Shown here: piece by piece, positions 52,001 through 56,384 of the stretch | Position numbering within the stretch: position 1 is the stretch's first letter | How the letters are laid out: every line of letters starts with the position of its first letter | Assembly: GCA_016169945.1 (NCBI GenBank) | Contig: JADLSH010000331.1 | Location: 558,001 to 622,000 of the forward strand | Direction of reading: 5' to 3' | Length of the DNA stretch: 64,000 nt | From: Trachythela sp. YZ-2020 | Lineage: Eukaryota; Cnidaria; Anthozoa; Malacalcyonacea; Clavulariidae | Program-made: the position numbers and the translations under genes | Notes under the pieces: generated by a model | Database searches by the model: none | The model's input: the letters and a program-made list of their open reading frames with translations, nothing else | What the model was told of the DNA's origin: nothing

Positions 52001-53607
52001 CCGCACGTAAAGCACCCGCTAACCGCACGCACCGCACCCGCTAACCGCACGAACCGAAACCGAACCGCAGTGTTAACTTACTTCTAAGCAGTACTGTAAT
52101 TGTCAATTAGTAAGAATTTTCAAGTGGCTATTGCTTTTTTCGCAATCAGAATTGTCGAAATTGAGTTTCCAAAAAGTGTCAACCCTTAGCTTCAGCTATG
52201 GGTTGACTTTTTTTCAAAATGGGTTCTTCTCGAGCTGCTAAATCTAAAACAAAATCGGTTTTTCTGACCATTATTCAAAGATTTAAATCGAAAAAAGAAT
52301 GCCGCTATATTCTATTATTAATATTTTTATGGTAAGCGATAATCAAATATACAATCGCCCCCCCCCCCTCCCCCCCCACAAGGCAGCGTATTTTCGCAGT
52401 CGAAATGAACAATCATGTAAACTTTTCCATACGGCACAACCACGTTAGTGTTTAGTTTGTATACTATTCGTTTTATTTTCATGTATATTGCTATCATATT
52501 CATTAAAACCGAACGTGCGGTGCCAGTGTGGGTAGAGTGTAGCAAATATACGGCGGTTGACTGTTGTGTAAAACTAGCTGAAAATACAACAAGTACTTCG
52601 ACGTTTCGAGCGAAGGTCCTTCGCCTGGAAATTAGTAGAATGGATCGGGGAAAACATGTGCTTTTATAGTGAATACAAAAGCGATCACGTGATTAAAAAT
52701 AGACCAATCAGATTGATTTAATCAAAACAAACTATAAACAAAATATGGAAATAACATAAAATTTATTAGCATATAAGGAGAAGCGAACAAAGCAAGAAAG
52801 ACAGAAATTAAGGAACTATATATGAGAGGAGGTGAGATGTAGGATATCTGCTGATGGCAGGCATAAACAGATAAGAGTTAAATGTAAGAGAAGCGCTCAT
52901 TAATGCTGAGAGAATGAATGGTGCCACCATTCTTGACAAGTTTTGATGTTACTTATGTTGGACTTACTTCAGCTTGCATATAATTTTATTGTTGATTACA
53001 AGTCTATAGCCACTCTATAGACTTGTAATTACCTCGCCTTCGGCGACAAATTGTTCATTGGTCCAGGAAACCGGAATACTAGGAGATAATCTGCAGTTTT
53101 TGATAGAGTCAAACTTTATGCACTCTTCTCACATGCGACTGAGGAATCTATACAACCTCAGCCAATAGAGATGCACATGCGCTAATCGTTTTGCCAACAA
53201 CACGCCATAGAGCAAACATATTCAGTCACGCAGGGTTCTAAGAAAGGATATTTGAAAAAATTGATAATTATTACGTTGTAGGAAGTATTTAAACTTACCT
53301 GAATCGATAGATATTGGTGCGACGATATTGTGGAAATTTGGAAAATTCTGCATCAAACTTAAGAAATAAATTACAGTAATCAATGGTTAATTAAGAGTTG
53401 CAAGAATACACATGCGATACAAGCACTCTACAGCAGATCAAATTTGGTAGAGCAAAAAGAAAAGTATTGTGAATAATGTGAAACTTACATTATTGCTGAC
53501 ATTTTGAGAAAGTGTCTGAAAGCTATCGGAGTTTCGATCGTTTAATGAATCGGTAAATTCTCTATCCTTTAGTGTAAAGGTGGTGGCAAAAAATATGACT
53601 GGTGAGA
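18870..53607 (-). CDS. Adhesion GPCR, SEA-Ig-Ig-HormR-GAIN/GPS-7TM (17 exons, 5' end missing)
   Basis: A cell-surface receptor of the adhesion GPCR class, assembled from minus-strand exons. Coding segments (high to low): 53607-53489, 53357-53299, 48664-48513, 48164-47936, 41991-41897, 41609-41367, 38210-38109, 26539-26436, 25987-25757, 25513-24960, 24409-24233, 23518-23309, 22947-22791, 20525-20389, 19728-19474, 19285-19195, 19069-18870, about 3.1 kb in total. Codon phase agrees at all junctions except 25757/25513. The order is SEA, two Ig domains, a HormR domain, a GAIN domain ending in a GPS with the CDHNT cleavage site, seven helices with the class-typical CWLS and LGLTWVFG motifs, and a short tail. 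In the family the GAIN domain self-cleaves and the new N-terminus acts as tethered agonist. The layout resembles ADGRF-type receptors, but a HormR is added. Signal peptide and start codon were not found. Confidence 0.93.
19195..19285 (-). CDS. aGPCR exon: proximal cytoplasmic tail
   Basis: Acceptor TGTCTTGTAG, donor GTGAGG. Encodes [20 protein letters not shown] and NPK. If the donor were not used, translation would stop six codons later. Joining to the next exon keeps the frame, so splicing is likely; an alternative short tail is possible. Confidence 0.85.
19315..19370 (+). repeat. Hammerhead-like core motif, degraded
   Basis: CTGACGA followed by AAGGGCT...ACTT and GAAACGTTG reproduces the CUGANGA - stem - GAAA order of hammerhead ribozymes, but stems I and III cannot be formed. 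Probably a Penelope-type terminus relic in an intron. Confidence 0.35.
19474..19728 (-). CDS. aGPCR exon: TM5 end, TM6 and TM7
   Basis: Acceptor TCATCTTTTAG, donor GTACTG, 85 codons. The third intracellular loop is basic ([15 protein letters not shown]). TM6 carries [15 protein letters not shown], and TM7 is [18 protein letters not shown], both signatures of adhesion GPCRs. Confidence 0.96.
20389..20525 (-). CDS. aGPCR exon: TM4, extracellular loop 2, TM5 start
   Basis: Acceptor ATCCACCACAG, donor GTAGGT. Restores [14 protein letters not shown] with the previous exon; SSCWLS is the conserved loop-2 cysteine motif that pairs with TM3. Ends with [12 protein letters not shown]. Confidence 0.95.
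20765..20900 (-). repeat. Degraded hammerhead-like terminus of a dispersed element
   Basis: On the minus strand CTGATGA, then GACA...TGTC and GAAAC occur around 20782-20822. Next to it lie TTATATAC...GATGACGTCATCGACCAATCAGG, comparable to TTTATAG...GATCACGTGATTAAAAATAGACCAATCAG at 52660-52712. Stem I is not supported. Confidence 0.4.
20901..22790. other. Intron and repeat sequence without recognised gene
   Basis: Lies in the intron between the TM3 and TM4/5 exons. Around 21555-21660 a C/G-rich block with TCAAATTCCAGG and CGCCCGGGGGG resembles the fold-back family at 62.4-62.9 kb. Otherwise nothing was recognised. Confidence 0.4.
22791..22947 (-). CDS. aGPCR exon: TM3 and start of TM4
   Basis: Acceptor TTTCAACAG, donor GTAAGT, phase 0 in and phase 1 out. 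[15 protein letters not shown] contains the conserved TM3 cysteine, followed by [17 protein letters not shown], the W-M-x-x-E-G motif of family B2. Confidence 0.95.
23085..23290 (-). mobile_element. tRNA-derived SINE, copy 1
   Basis: The minus strand carries the pol III B-box GAGGTTCGATTCCCAC and then TTTGTCTGATTACAATTT and GTGAGAAAAATG, strings shared with the copies at 24.5, 26.6 and 42.1 kb. It lies in the intron after the TM1-2 exon. Confidence 0.65.
23309..23518 (-). CDS. aGPCR exon: TM1 and TM2
   Basis: Acceptor CTCTTTCAG, donor GTAAGT, 70 codons. TM1 is [22 protein letters not shown]2 is [17 protein letters not shown]. The intracellular link is basic (KQVKSPRAK). Confidence 0.95.
23885..24010 (-). 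mobile_element. tRNA-derived SINE, copy 2 (partial)
   Basis: Minus strand CGCTGTGCTCGTTAGAACG and B-box-like GCGGGTTTGATTCTCG, followed by CTTGTACTCGTG. Shorter and more diverged than the others. Confidence 0.5.
24233..24409 (-). CDS. aGPCR exon: GPS motif and tethered agonist
   Basis: Acceptor TTTTCTTAG, donor GTAGGT, 59 codons in phase 0. Contains [15 protein letters not shown] and [15 protein letters not shown]: the four cysteines, two tryptophan/glycine landmarks and the H-N-T site where autoproteolysis is expected between N and T. The new N-terminus TAFAVMMDV would be the tethered agonist. Confidence 0.95.
24490..24690 (+). mobile_element. tRNA-derived SINE, copy 3
   Basis: CAACGGTTAGTACATACGT (A-box region) and CTGTTCGATGGCTGCAG (decayed B-box), then TTTGTCTGATTATATTTTCG and CATATGTGAGAACAG. 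Lies in the 550-bp intron between the GAIN and GPS exons. Confidence 0.65.
24960..25513 (-). CDS. aGPCR exon: main part of the GAIN domain
   Basis: Donor GTACAT after IIIQNNQ, phase 0. The encoded 184 residues include [42 protein letters not shown] and a last strand before the GPS, in the order seen in GAIN subdomain B. The upstream border is uncertain: an in-frame TGA lies at 25517-25515, and the only nearby AG (25515-25514) would start the exon in the wrong phase. A dispersed repeat (CCTGATGAAG...GAAACG) sits about 50 bases upstream of it. Confidence 0.8.
25555..25615 (+). repeat. Hammerhead-like core motif next to the GAIN exon
   Basis: ACCC-CTGATGA-...-GAAAC-GTT-GGGT: the flanking ACCC/GGGT could pair as stem I, but stem II is poor and the stem III loop is absent. 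A degraded relative of the ribozyme at 46.1 kb. Confidence 0.4.
25757..25987 (-). CDS. aGPCR exon: GAIN domain, N-terminal helices
   Basis: Phase 0 at both ends: acceptor ACTTAACAG before GTCTTTAGA, donor GTAAGT after ...WKNIP. An acidic start ([11 protein letters not shown]) leads into helices with [14 protein letters not shown] and SSSNIVTG, as in GAIN subdomain A. Confidence 0.85.
26436..26539 (-). CDS. aGPCR exon: HormR domain, second half
   Basis: Acceptor TTTGATTTTCAG, donor GTAATG. Encodes [19 protein letters not shown] ending with SDC, the usual end of a HormR domain (R-x-C...W...S-x-C). A SINE begins only about 20 bases upstream of the splice acceptor. Confidence 0.9.
26562..26770 (+). 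mobile_element. tRNA-derived SINE, copy 4 (best preserved)
   Basis: GGCGTGAGTGGTTAGTATAT resembles the A-box half and GGTTCGATACC (26606-26616) is a perfect pol III B-box. The tail shares GCAGTTGT...GATTATAATTTC and CCTCAGTGGCATATGAGAA with the other copies. It begins about 20 bases from the acceptor of the HormR exon and is antisense to the receptor. Confidence 0.75.
26754..26797. repeat. Short palindrome
   Basis: AGTAACAATTAGACAACGA - GGC - CGAGTTGTCTAATTGTTACT: ~19-bp arms, one or two mismatches. Confidence 0.85.
26803..27670. repeat. Tandem repeat family R, copy 1
   Basis: Runs from CCCTCGCCATTACAACC through TTATTGTAACATGAAGTACT, GATGAACTACGCATTTTC, CGACTGATTTATTTTC, CCCGACTCCAG and AAAATGGCGGACGA to ACCCGGGTATAAATATGCG. 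The same landmarks recur in the same order at 33621-34600, and in two pieces at 27835-28041 and 33070-33495. No protein assigned. Confidence 0.85.
27835..28041. repeat. Family R, copy 2, left piece
   Basis: CCCTCGCCATTGGAACC ... TATTGTAACATGAAGTACTA ... TTTACCAATTGCCCGACTA matches copy 1 and copy 3, then stops abruptly at the CACAGTAAAG border of the large insert. Confidence 0.85.
28249..28570. repeat. 27-bp palindromic satellite, 12 copies
   Basis: Twelve units start every 27 bases from 28249 to 28546. Each begins with ACCAATTCTAAATTGGT, an inverted repeat, followed by a 10-base spacer: CATATCCGCA in the first units, CAAATCAATA in the later ones. As 27 is divisible by three, both strands read as open frames with a nine-residue periodicity; these are artefacts of the repeat and not genes. 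Looser ACCAATT palindromes extend the array to 28060 on the left. Confidence 0.96.
28680..29434. other. Interior of the insert, nothing recognised
   Basis: No coding frame or element beyond a few AT-rich stretches. Confidence 0.4.
29435..29531. repeat. Fold-back palindrome
   Basis: TATACAAACC ... CTTTATCAGATCTAAAACA - TCGAGGCGCAGCCGA - TGTTTTAGATCTGATAAAG ... GGTTTGTATA: long arms around a short GC-rich loop. Confidence 0.85.
29901..30170. mobile_element. 270-bp element with perfect 43-bp TIRs enclosing a tRNA-like sequence
   Basis: 29901-29943 (TACTGGGTTTGGTGGATAAT...) is the exact inverse of 30128-30170. TA lies at each border. Between them sits a tRNA-like cloverleaf on the minus strand. 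A second, nested inverted repeat (30108-30129 versus 30215-30236, GTGTGCGGGTTGTGATAAGG) straddles the right TIR. Confidence 0.85.
29990..30061 (-). tRNA. tRNA-like sequence (probable pseudogene or SINE head)
   Basis: The minus strand folds as acceptor GCCTCTG/CAGAGG, D arm GCTC-AGTTGGTTA-GAGC, anticodon arm CTGCA-CCGGAAT-CGCAG and T arm GTGGG-TTGAATT-CCAAC. The anticodon position reads GGA, but U33 is replaced by C, the anticodon stem has a closing mismatch and the T stem has another. The B box GGTTGAATTCC is near consensus. Probably not a functional tRNA. Confidence 0.6.
30733..31116 (-). pseudogene. Unassigned retroelement-like 3' end with TGAT microsatellite
   Basis: A 127-codon minus-strand frame runs into a (TGAT)n tract at 30846-30873, the same kind of simple repeat as behind LINE B at 6.63 kb. 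The protein ([28 protein letters not shown]) matches no family I can name. The simple-repeat tail suggests a LINE 3' end; weak. Confidence 0.3.
31915..32024 (+). other. Exon-like segment inside the large insert
   Basis: A pyrimidine-rich acceptor (TTACTTAAATTAACAG) precedes an open stretch encoding [20 protein letters not shown] and ending LTEEMRH-stop. Its composition looks coding. It might be the last exon of a transposase of the insert, but I do not recognise it. Confidence 0.3.
33070..33495. repeat. Family R, copy 2, right piece
   Basis: Resumes with TTCGACTGATTTATTTTC and continues through CCCGACTCCAGAG, AAAATGGCAGTTATTTTTCT, CATGGCGGACGAC and ACCCGGGTGTAAATATCCG, as in copies 1 and 3. 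Confidence 0.85.
33621..34600. repeat. Family R, copy 3
   Basis: Uninterrupted copy from CCCTCGCCATCAGAAAC to ACCCGGGCGTAAATATCCG and CGCGCCGGCTCGGG. Best template for the intact unit (~980 bp). Confidence 0.88.
34930..35215. repeat. Dispersed repeat family S, left part
   Basis: GAGCTGCTGAATTTAAAACA, AAGCGATTACAAATA and TAAGTGTTTAGTTTGTAA recur, diverged, at 52200-52470 and partly at 48750-48780. The family is split here by the TIR element at 35216; its right part continues at 36927. Confidence 0.7.
35216..36924. mobile_element. 1.7-kb DNA transposon with 44-bp TIRs
   Basis: Left TIR 35216-35259 begins GGACCGGTCATTATTAAAGG and ends GGGACCGAAGAGAAAA; the right TIR 36881-36924 is its inverse with about five changes. 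Flanks on both sides match the repeat family S, which occurs unsplit at 48750-48970, giving an approximate empty site. A target duplication could not be fixed (ATTTA left, ATTTTA right). The interior contains a possibly decayed coding stretch at 36040-36560. Confidence 0.8.
36040..36560 (+). pseudogene. Decayed coding-like stretch inside the TIR element
   Basis: Plus-strand pieces such as [37 protein letters not shown] and [19 protein letters not shown] look protein-like, with stops and frame changes between. It could be a transposase remnant; I cannot assign a family. Confidence 0.3.
36925..37260. repeat. Dispersed repeat family S, right part
   Basis: TATTGTTATGTTCAGCAAAA, TTTGTATTTGAGCC, GAGATGTTTTTGACACTC and GTTAACCGGCCGCTGAGAAA match 48797-48975 in order. 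Confidence 0.8.
37632..37875. repeat. Compound inverted repeats
   Basis: TTTAGTAAAATTACATAGG + TGATTATT (37636-37662) is inverted at about 37755-37783. Next to it GCTCGGTGAATATCGGTGAA ... TTCACCGATATTCACCTCGC (37799-37868) makes a second hairpin. CCTCGCCTTCGGCGA recurs at 53032. Confidence 0.8.
38109..38210 (-). CDS. aGPCR exon: HormR domain, first half
   Basis: 102 bp, acceptor CATTTTAG, donor GTTCGT. Encodes [20 protein letters not shown] ... KNCPDGKI, the C-x-W-x(n)-C-P pattern of the hormone-receptor (HRM) domain. The phase-1 end restores glycine with the next exon, which lies 11.6 kb away. Confidence 0.9.
   Translation of the reverse strand: MLTSFVLTTWKEVTLGIRPQLVHLLSKIVLMER
38729..38810. 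repeat. Perfect 39-bp inverted repeat with a 4-base loop
   Basis: TGCTCGTGCTTTGCCAATCA... (38729-38767) is the exact inverse of 38772-38810, loop TGGC. The right arm is coding for the Helitron-type fragment ([15 protein letters not shown], minus strand), so the left arm is an inverted copy of coding sequence that ends the frame. Confidence 0.97.
38756..39400 (-). pseudogene. Helitron-type protein: basic repeats and DUF6570-like region
   Basis: Two minus-strand frames. The first has repeats of the kind [20 protein letters not shown], typical of the charged repeats before the cysteine region of Helitron/Helentron proteins. The second has [20 protein letters not shown] ... [16 protein letters not shown], the C-x-x-C-x-E-x-W and T-x-I-E-E-x-L-I-A-R signature I associate with DUF6570. 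The sequence stops at the palindrome, so replication initiator and helicase domains are absent. Confidence 0.6.
39418..40345 (-). pseudogene. Helitron-associated cysteine-peptidase (deubiquitinase-like) region
   Basis: Starting after an acceptor-like TTTCAG at 40333, the frame reads [20 protein letters not shown] (GxQC is the nucleophile box). After a frameshift comes a proline/glutamate repeat region (five or six ~15-residue units of the type [15 protein letters not shown]). It ends with [35 protein letters not shown] and [11 protein letters not shown]. In relatives as I remember them the DS(H)xRD histidine is catalytic; here leucine stands in its place. Likely dead; the family assignment rests on motif memory only. 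Confidence 0.5.
40346..41366. other. Intron sequence, nothing recognised
   Basis: Part of the intron between the Ig2 and HormR exons; no element supported. Confidence 0.4.
41367..41609 (-). CDS. aGPCR exon: second Ig domain
   Basis: Acceptor CTTCTATTCAG, donor GTAAAA. Visible: [18 protein letters not shown] and [12 protein letters not shown], the cysteine-tryptophan-cysteine core. It ends in VTVHIISQ plus a phase-1 G that joins AT of the next exon to form aspartate. Confidence 0.93.
41897..41991 (-). CDS. aGPCR exon: Ig1/Ig2 connecting strand
   Basis: 95 bp, acceptor TTCATTTCAG, donor GTATGC. Encodes [20 protein letters not shown] followed by [10 protein letters not shown]: last strand of Ig1 and first strand of Ig2. 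Phase fits both neighbours. Confidence 0.88.
42060..42270 (+). mobile_element. tRNA-derived SINE, copy 5
   Basis: GCAATGGCTATTTCACGTGCC and the decayed B-box GGTCGGTTTTGATTGCTG, then GATATGCAGTTGTCGGATAA and GCCTCAGTTGTAAGAC, parallel to the copy at 26.6 kb. Within the Ig1/Ig2 intron. Confidence 0.6.
42606..42640. repeat. AAT microsatellite
   Basis: (AAT)n followed by TTATTATTATATTG; may be the tail of a vanished minus-strand LINE. Confidence 0.7.
43277..43760 (+). pseudogene. LINE D: endonuclease domain
   Basis: Plus-strand frame with [21 protein letters not shown] (GDFN box), [11 protein letters not shown] and, after a stop at 43621, [14 protein letters not shown] (SDH box). Only the second half of an APE-type endonuclease is present, so the insertion is 5'-truncated. 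This lies in the Ig1/Ig2 intron, antisense to the receptor. Confidence 0.88.
43790..45658 (+). pseudogene. LINE D: reverse transcriptase, L2/CR1-like
   Basis: A linker with [12 protein letters not shown] and [20 protein letters not shown] leads into the RT. There are frame changes near 44230 and 44555. The core frame 44700-45658 is intact and has [20 protein letters not shown] (first catalytic aspartate), [23 protein letters not shown] (catalytic DD), [14 protein letters not shown] and [20 protein letters not shown]. The protein breaks off after CPSYLSS where a Penelope-like element is inserted, and resumes at 47491. Confidence 0.93.
45659..45873 (-). repeat. Penelope-like element terminal direct repeat, copy A
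   Basis: Begins TTTTTAAGTTTAGATATAGG, ends GTAAACCTACAAA on the plus strand. Offset to copy B is 1617 bases. Confidence 0.95.
46087..46133 (-). ncRNA. Minimal type I hammerhead ribozyme
   Basis: Minus strand, 5' to 3': GAUCCCCG (stem I) - CUGAUGA - GUCC AUGAG GGAC (stem II, 4 bp) - GAAA - C GC G (one-pair stem III plus the A-U pair) - UA | - CGGGGAUUC (stem I). All conserved core bases are present; the cleavage triplet is GUA, with scission expected after A at 46096. Stem I has seven Watson-Crick pairs. Very short stem III hammerheads are known from Penelope-like elements and retrozymes; in them self-cleavage defines the RNA 5' end. Confidence 0.9.
46600..46900 (-). pseudogene. Penelope-type reverse transcriptase remnant
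   Basis: Minus-strand pieces in two frames: [13 protein letters not shown] (the K-x-D..I.IK-AD motif at the start of Penelope RTs), [20 protein letters not shown], then a jump to [18 protein letters not shown], where FIDDIF looks like the catalytic box. The fingers and palm between them are missing. Stops occur within. Confidence 0.65.
46955..47232. repeat. Direct repeat of ~75 bp inside the Penelope-like insert
   Basis: TATTGTGGACTTTGGGTTTA ... ATGGGTTCTGC ... CCTTCACA occurs at about 46963-47033 and 47165-47225 (spacing ~202). Confidence 0.8.
47276..47490 (-). repeat. Penelope-like element terminal direct repeat, copy B
   Basis: Same sequence as copy A; its last base abuts the resumed LINE D codon CCT (PTRSLRS). 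Confidence 0.95.
47491..47643 (+). pseudogene. LINE D: C-terminal end and 3' tail
   Basis: Reads [20 protein letters not shown], the usual end of L2/CR1 proteins after PSYLSS. The untranslated end AAAGCGCCTTGAACTTTAGG ... GCGCTATAGAAATTGAGG with an (ATT)n tail follows. This proves the insert at 45659-47490 split a single LINE. Confidence 0.9.
47936..48164 (-). CDS. aGPCR exon: first Ig domain
   Basis: Acceptor TTGTTTTCAG, donor GTAGGT. The Ig signature is complete: [10 protein letters not shown] (first cysteine), NFEWRNH (core tryptophan) and [10 protein letters not shown] (D-x-G-x-Y-x-C). The phase-2 end AA plus T of the next exon restores CIAN. Confidence 0.92.
48513..48664 (-). CDS. aGPCR exon: C-terminal half of SEA domain
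   Basis: Acceptor TAACTTCAG, donor GTAATT. Starts [16 protein letters not shown], the last strands of the SEA fold. No clear G|SVVV autoproteolysis site is seen: GSVIC is present instead. Ends in phase 1. Confidence 0.85.
48740..48985. repeat. Dispersed repeat family S, unsplit copy
   Basis: TAAGTGTTTAGTATGTAA, TATTGTTATGTTAATCAAAA, TGGTATTTGAGCC and GTTAACCGGCCGTTGAGAAA in order; equals the flanks of the TIR element at 35216-36924 without the insert. Confidence 0.75.
49475..49604. repeat. GC-rich cluster of GCGGT/CCGCGG units
   Basis: About ten CGCGGT, CCGCGG or GCCCG(G/C) units within 130 bases, bordered by CACAAATACGCGGTTAACCG at the left and CCGCGGTTGTGTGG at the right (inverted CACAA...AACCGCGG). 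It is strongly GC-rich in an AT-rich region. Confidence 0.8.
49605..51940. other. Intron sequence, nothing recognised
   Basis: Belongs to the 4.6-kb intron between two SEA exons. Several short frames exist without resemblance to known proteins. Confidence 0.4.
51945..52072. repeat. Minisatellite of CACCCGCTAACCGCACG units
   Basis: Four to five units of CACCCGCTAACCGCACGCAC (~20-24 bp) flanked by CGAACCGCAACCG repeats. The minus-strand frames over it (RLAGA, RAVSG) are repeat artefacts. Confidence 0.9.
52200..52470. repeat. Dispersed repeat family S, third copy, with C-tract
   Basis: CGAGCTGCTAAATCTAAAACA, AAGCGATAATCAAATA, GTTAGTGTTTAGTTTGTA and TCGTTTTATTTTCATG parallel 34985-35210. A C-run lies at 52357-52377. 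Confidence 0.65.
52505..52715 (-). repeat. Degraded Penelope-type terminus
   Basis: Minus strand GCGAAGGACCTTCGCTCGAA + ACGTCGAAG repeats the core at 10.74 kb. The adjoining TTTTATAG...CGATCACGTGATT...ACCAATCAG resembles 20.84-20.89 kb. No ribozyme fold is retained. Confidence 0.45.
52995..53029. repeat. 15-bp inverted repeat
   Basis: ATTACAAGTCTATAG - CCACT - CTATAGACTTGTAAT, followed by CCTCGCCTTCGGCGA as at 37.86 kb. Confidence 0.85.
53299..53357 (-). CDS. aGPCR exon: SEA domain, middle
   Basis: 59 bp, acceptor TTTCTTAAG, donor GTAAGT. Encodes [19 protein letters not shown]. Leaves in phase 2, completed by the first base of the next exon to give arginine, producing the RFRRGSV stretch typical of SEA domains. 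Confidence 0.82.
53489..53607 (-). CDS. aGPCR exon: first part of the SEA domain
   Basis: Acceptor TTATCTAG, donor GTAAGT. It encodes [19 protein letters not shown] and continues to QNVSNN: a strand followed by the alpha helix of a SEA domain. It enters in phase 1 and leaves in phase 0. This is the most upstream exon I can support; the phase-1 start shows an earlier exon exists. Confidence 0.8.
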
Positions 53608-54139
53608 CTAGATAAAGAAATAATATAACAAGGTATTGGTGGAAGATTGAGTAACGCAATACAATTAAAAATTTAAGATAAGGTTAGATTTGGCAAGTTA
53701 AAATATAAAATCCTGTAGACTAAGTAAGGGTATGTTATGCTAGGTATACACTCCATTAGGCGAGGTATCTATTTCTGAATCGGTGGCAGTGTTATCTACA
53801 AGATATGAACCCGCAAAATCTTAGGGCGATATCGCCCTATAATCATTAGCACCGGATCATAAAGAGTCATTACTCATTAAACGGAGGCCTTACAATTTAA
53901 GATAAAGTGACGACGACGGCTATAAATACAATGAATTTCATAGTATTTAATAAAAGAAATGAATAATCTATATTCGACGCGATTTGTGTAAAGTTTATAG
54001 TTTAATATAAATATTTTAGTAAACGCTGTGATTTGTTGTGGATACGTTCTATGGGAGGCCAGAAATTAATAACACGTGGCACCTCGACGACGGCCTATTC
54101 CGGAGTGTGTGATATATTCAACGTACGTAAACAAAATTA

Positions 54140-55215
54140 TTTTGTATATGAAAGCGATATGGCTACAAGCGAAAATACGGAAGAAACTGCAAATATTCTA
54201 CTAAAAACAAAACTTATTAAACTTGGGGGAGCTAGAGTTAAGCCGGATAACGCTCTAAAAGCAGGATAGAAGCATGTAATTCGAAGAAATATCGAAACTT
54301 TGACAGAATCGTTGAAAGAAGTGAGCAAATGGCATAGAGATTTCGAAGCCTAGAAAATTACATCGAAGAAGACCTGAGTGAAATTGACAAGTGCAGCGAC
54401 GAAGTAGAAAGTCAGGAACAGTGGTTAAGTGAGACAGAAATCAAACGTGAAGATCAAAAACGAATAGAGCGCATGGACTTCGAACTGAAACTCGAAGAAG
54501 TTAAAATCAAATTAAAAGCGGAAAGTAGAAGCACCAGCGAGCGAGATATCCGCAAAAAGAGTAAGTGAAAGCATCGAAGCAAGGTTACCCAAGCTAACAA
54601 TTACAAAATTCAATTGACCATATGCTGATTTGCCTCGATTTTGGGGACAACATTGTGAAACAATCGATAAAACAAGTGTACCCCTTGTAACTAAATTTTC
54701 GTATCTTAAATAATTATTATTTGAGAAAACCAGTACTGGAGAAGGCTATAATAAAGCTGTGGCAATTTTGAAACACAGATTTGGCAGAGATAGTGAATTG
54801 GTAAAAGCCTATGTGAAGGAGATACTTGATCTTCCCTACACACCGTCAGCAAACCCAAAGAAGATTCATGAACTTTATGAAAAGCTAGCATACTCAGTAC
54901 AGTCACTAGAATCCCTCAAAAAGCTGGATACCGTAAATGGGTCATTGCGAACTAAATCTTCACGAATATTTAGTAACTGACCCTTGAGAACTTACCAAAC
55001 ATTCGTGGAGATTTAGCACGCAGTGAACCTAACTGAGAAGAGTGTATTCAGACTGTGGACACGGCGTAATCCTGTGGACGCCAAGCAAGAAGATCCAACA
55101 AAGAGAAAGCGCCACAGCCAGTATCAGCTACAGACACAGCAAGGGCAATGCAAGAAAAAACGAGTTTGTGTGTATTGCAACACAGAAAGTCATCGATCAT
55201 CCGAATATGATTCAA
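54140..55215 (+). pseudogene. BEL Gag with zinc knuckle
   Basis: Pieces include SENTEETANILLKTKLIKLG, KLTITKFN, FWGQHCETIDK (DUF1759-like) and AVAILKHRFGRDSELVKAYV. The knuckle reads VCVYCNTESHRSSEYD, where the last expected cysteine is tyrosine. Several stops and frame changes interrupt it. Confidence 0.75.
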
Positions 55216-55249
55216 CCTTGAACTTGGACGAAAGAAAGAACTTCTGACA

Positions 55250-55560
55250 ACAAAGAAACTTTTTTCAATTGAACTTCTTGATACACGAGCTGGCAATTCC
55301 TACGCCTCAACAAAGTTAAACAATGCCCTGAACAAAAGACCCAAGGAAGTGAAAACAAAAAGAATAGGGATGATTCTGACATCATTCACAACAAGAATTA
55401 AGATATGTTATTCGGCAAACCTCAAGTCACTTAACAGCAAATTCGACATGAACGTTGAATTATCGAAAGTAGAAAAGCCAGAGCTGATGATCGTGAAAAA
55501 CACACCTAGAGTATACAAAACTGCTAGAAATACATGCATCTAAACATTGACAGTTCCTAA
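55250..55560 (+). pseudogene. BEL aspartic protease with DTG changed to DTR
   Basis: SIELLDTRAGNSYASTKLNN corresponds to the LLDTGAGSSY... motif of BEL proteases, with CGA (Arg) in place of the catalytic-loop glycine at about 55286. Downstream ELSKVEKPELMIVKNTP also fits the family. Confidence 0.75.
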
Positions 55561-56384
55561 GCATTTCTTAGCTCTTCGTTGTAAAATCTGCATGCAAAGA
55601 TGATTTGCTCAAAACCAGAATAGACTTAGTCAGAATGGGATCGTGAAGGGGTAAGAAGAGGCTACCGAAGAGGGTTTTTTAATTGTTTAACTGGAAAATA
55701 TGGCAGTTGCACCAGCATTAATTTGTACTGCTGGAAATGGCATTCGGTAAATTAGTGACCTACACACCGAGTCTGTTGGCTGGGAAAACGATATTGAACC
55801 CCCCCCCCTCCCTCCCCCTCCTCCTCCTCCTCCTCCAAAGGCTATTACCATTTAAGTGTAGTACTTGACGTAAATACTAAGTCTTTAAATTCCGCTCATC
55901 TCAATGTGCCATGACAATTTTAATCATATTACTGTAATAGATTGGAAGGAAACAAAGGAAAACTGAAAGAAAATTTAGAAATAAAGCAATTATATAAAGA
56001 AATTGTAAGCATTTTTGCAAGGATAAAGAATGGAAATTTGTTCAAACTGTGTAAGCACTGCAGTCATGGCAACACGATCAGTAAGAAACTTTTTTGACAG
56101 TTTTTAGCGTTCAAATTACACTACAAAACCGGCATTGTAGTTAAAATATTAATGGTTTTATGTTATTATGCATTCTAATATTTTATTTAAAAGTAAAATC
56201 GAAAAATTCAACCGTCCTTTCAATATAAAACGTTTCGTAAAGTTCATAGAACAAAACAGCATTTCACCTATAAATTCTTTTTGAAATGAAATCTTGATGC
56301 TGAAAGTATACAATTCTCTCGTAAAAATGGTTCCGCTTTCCTTTTAATTTATAGCTTTTTGTAACATAATATACAGGATACTTA

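Noticed and set aside
51792..52037. Two minus-strand frames with RLAGA/RAVSG repeats
   Set aside because: They translate the CACCCGCTAACCGCACG minisatellite in two frames.
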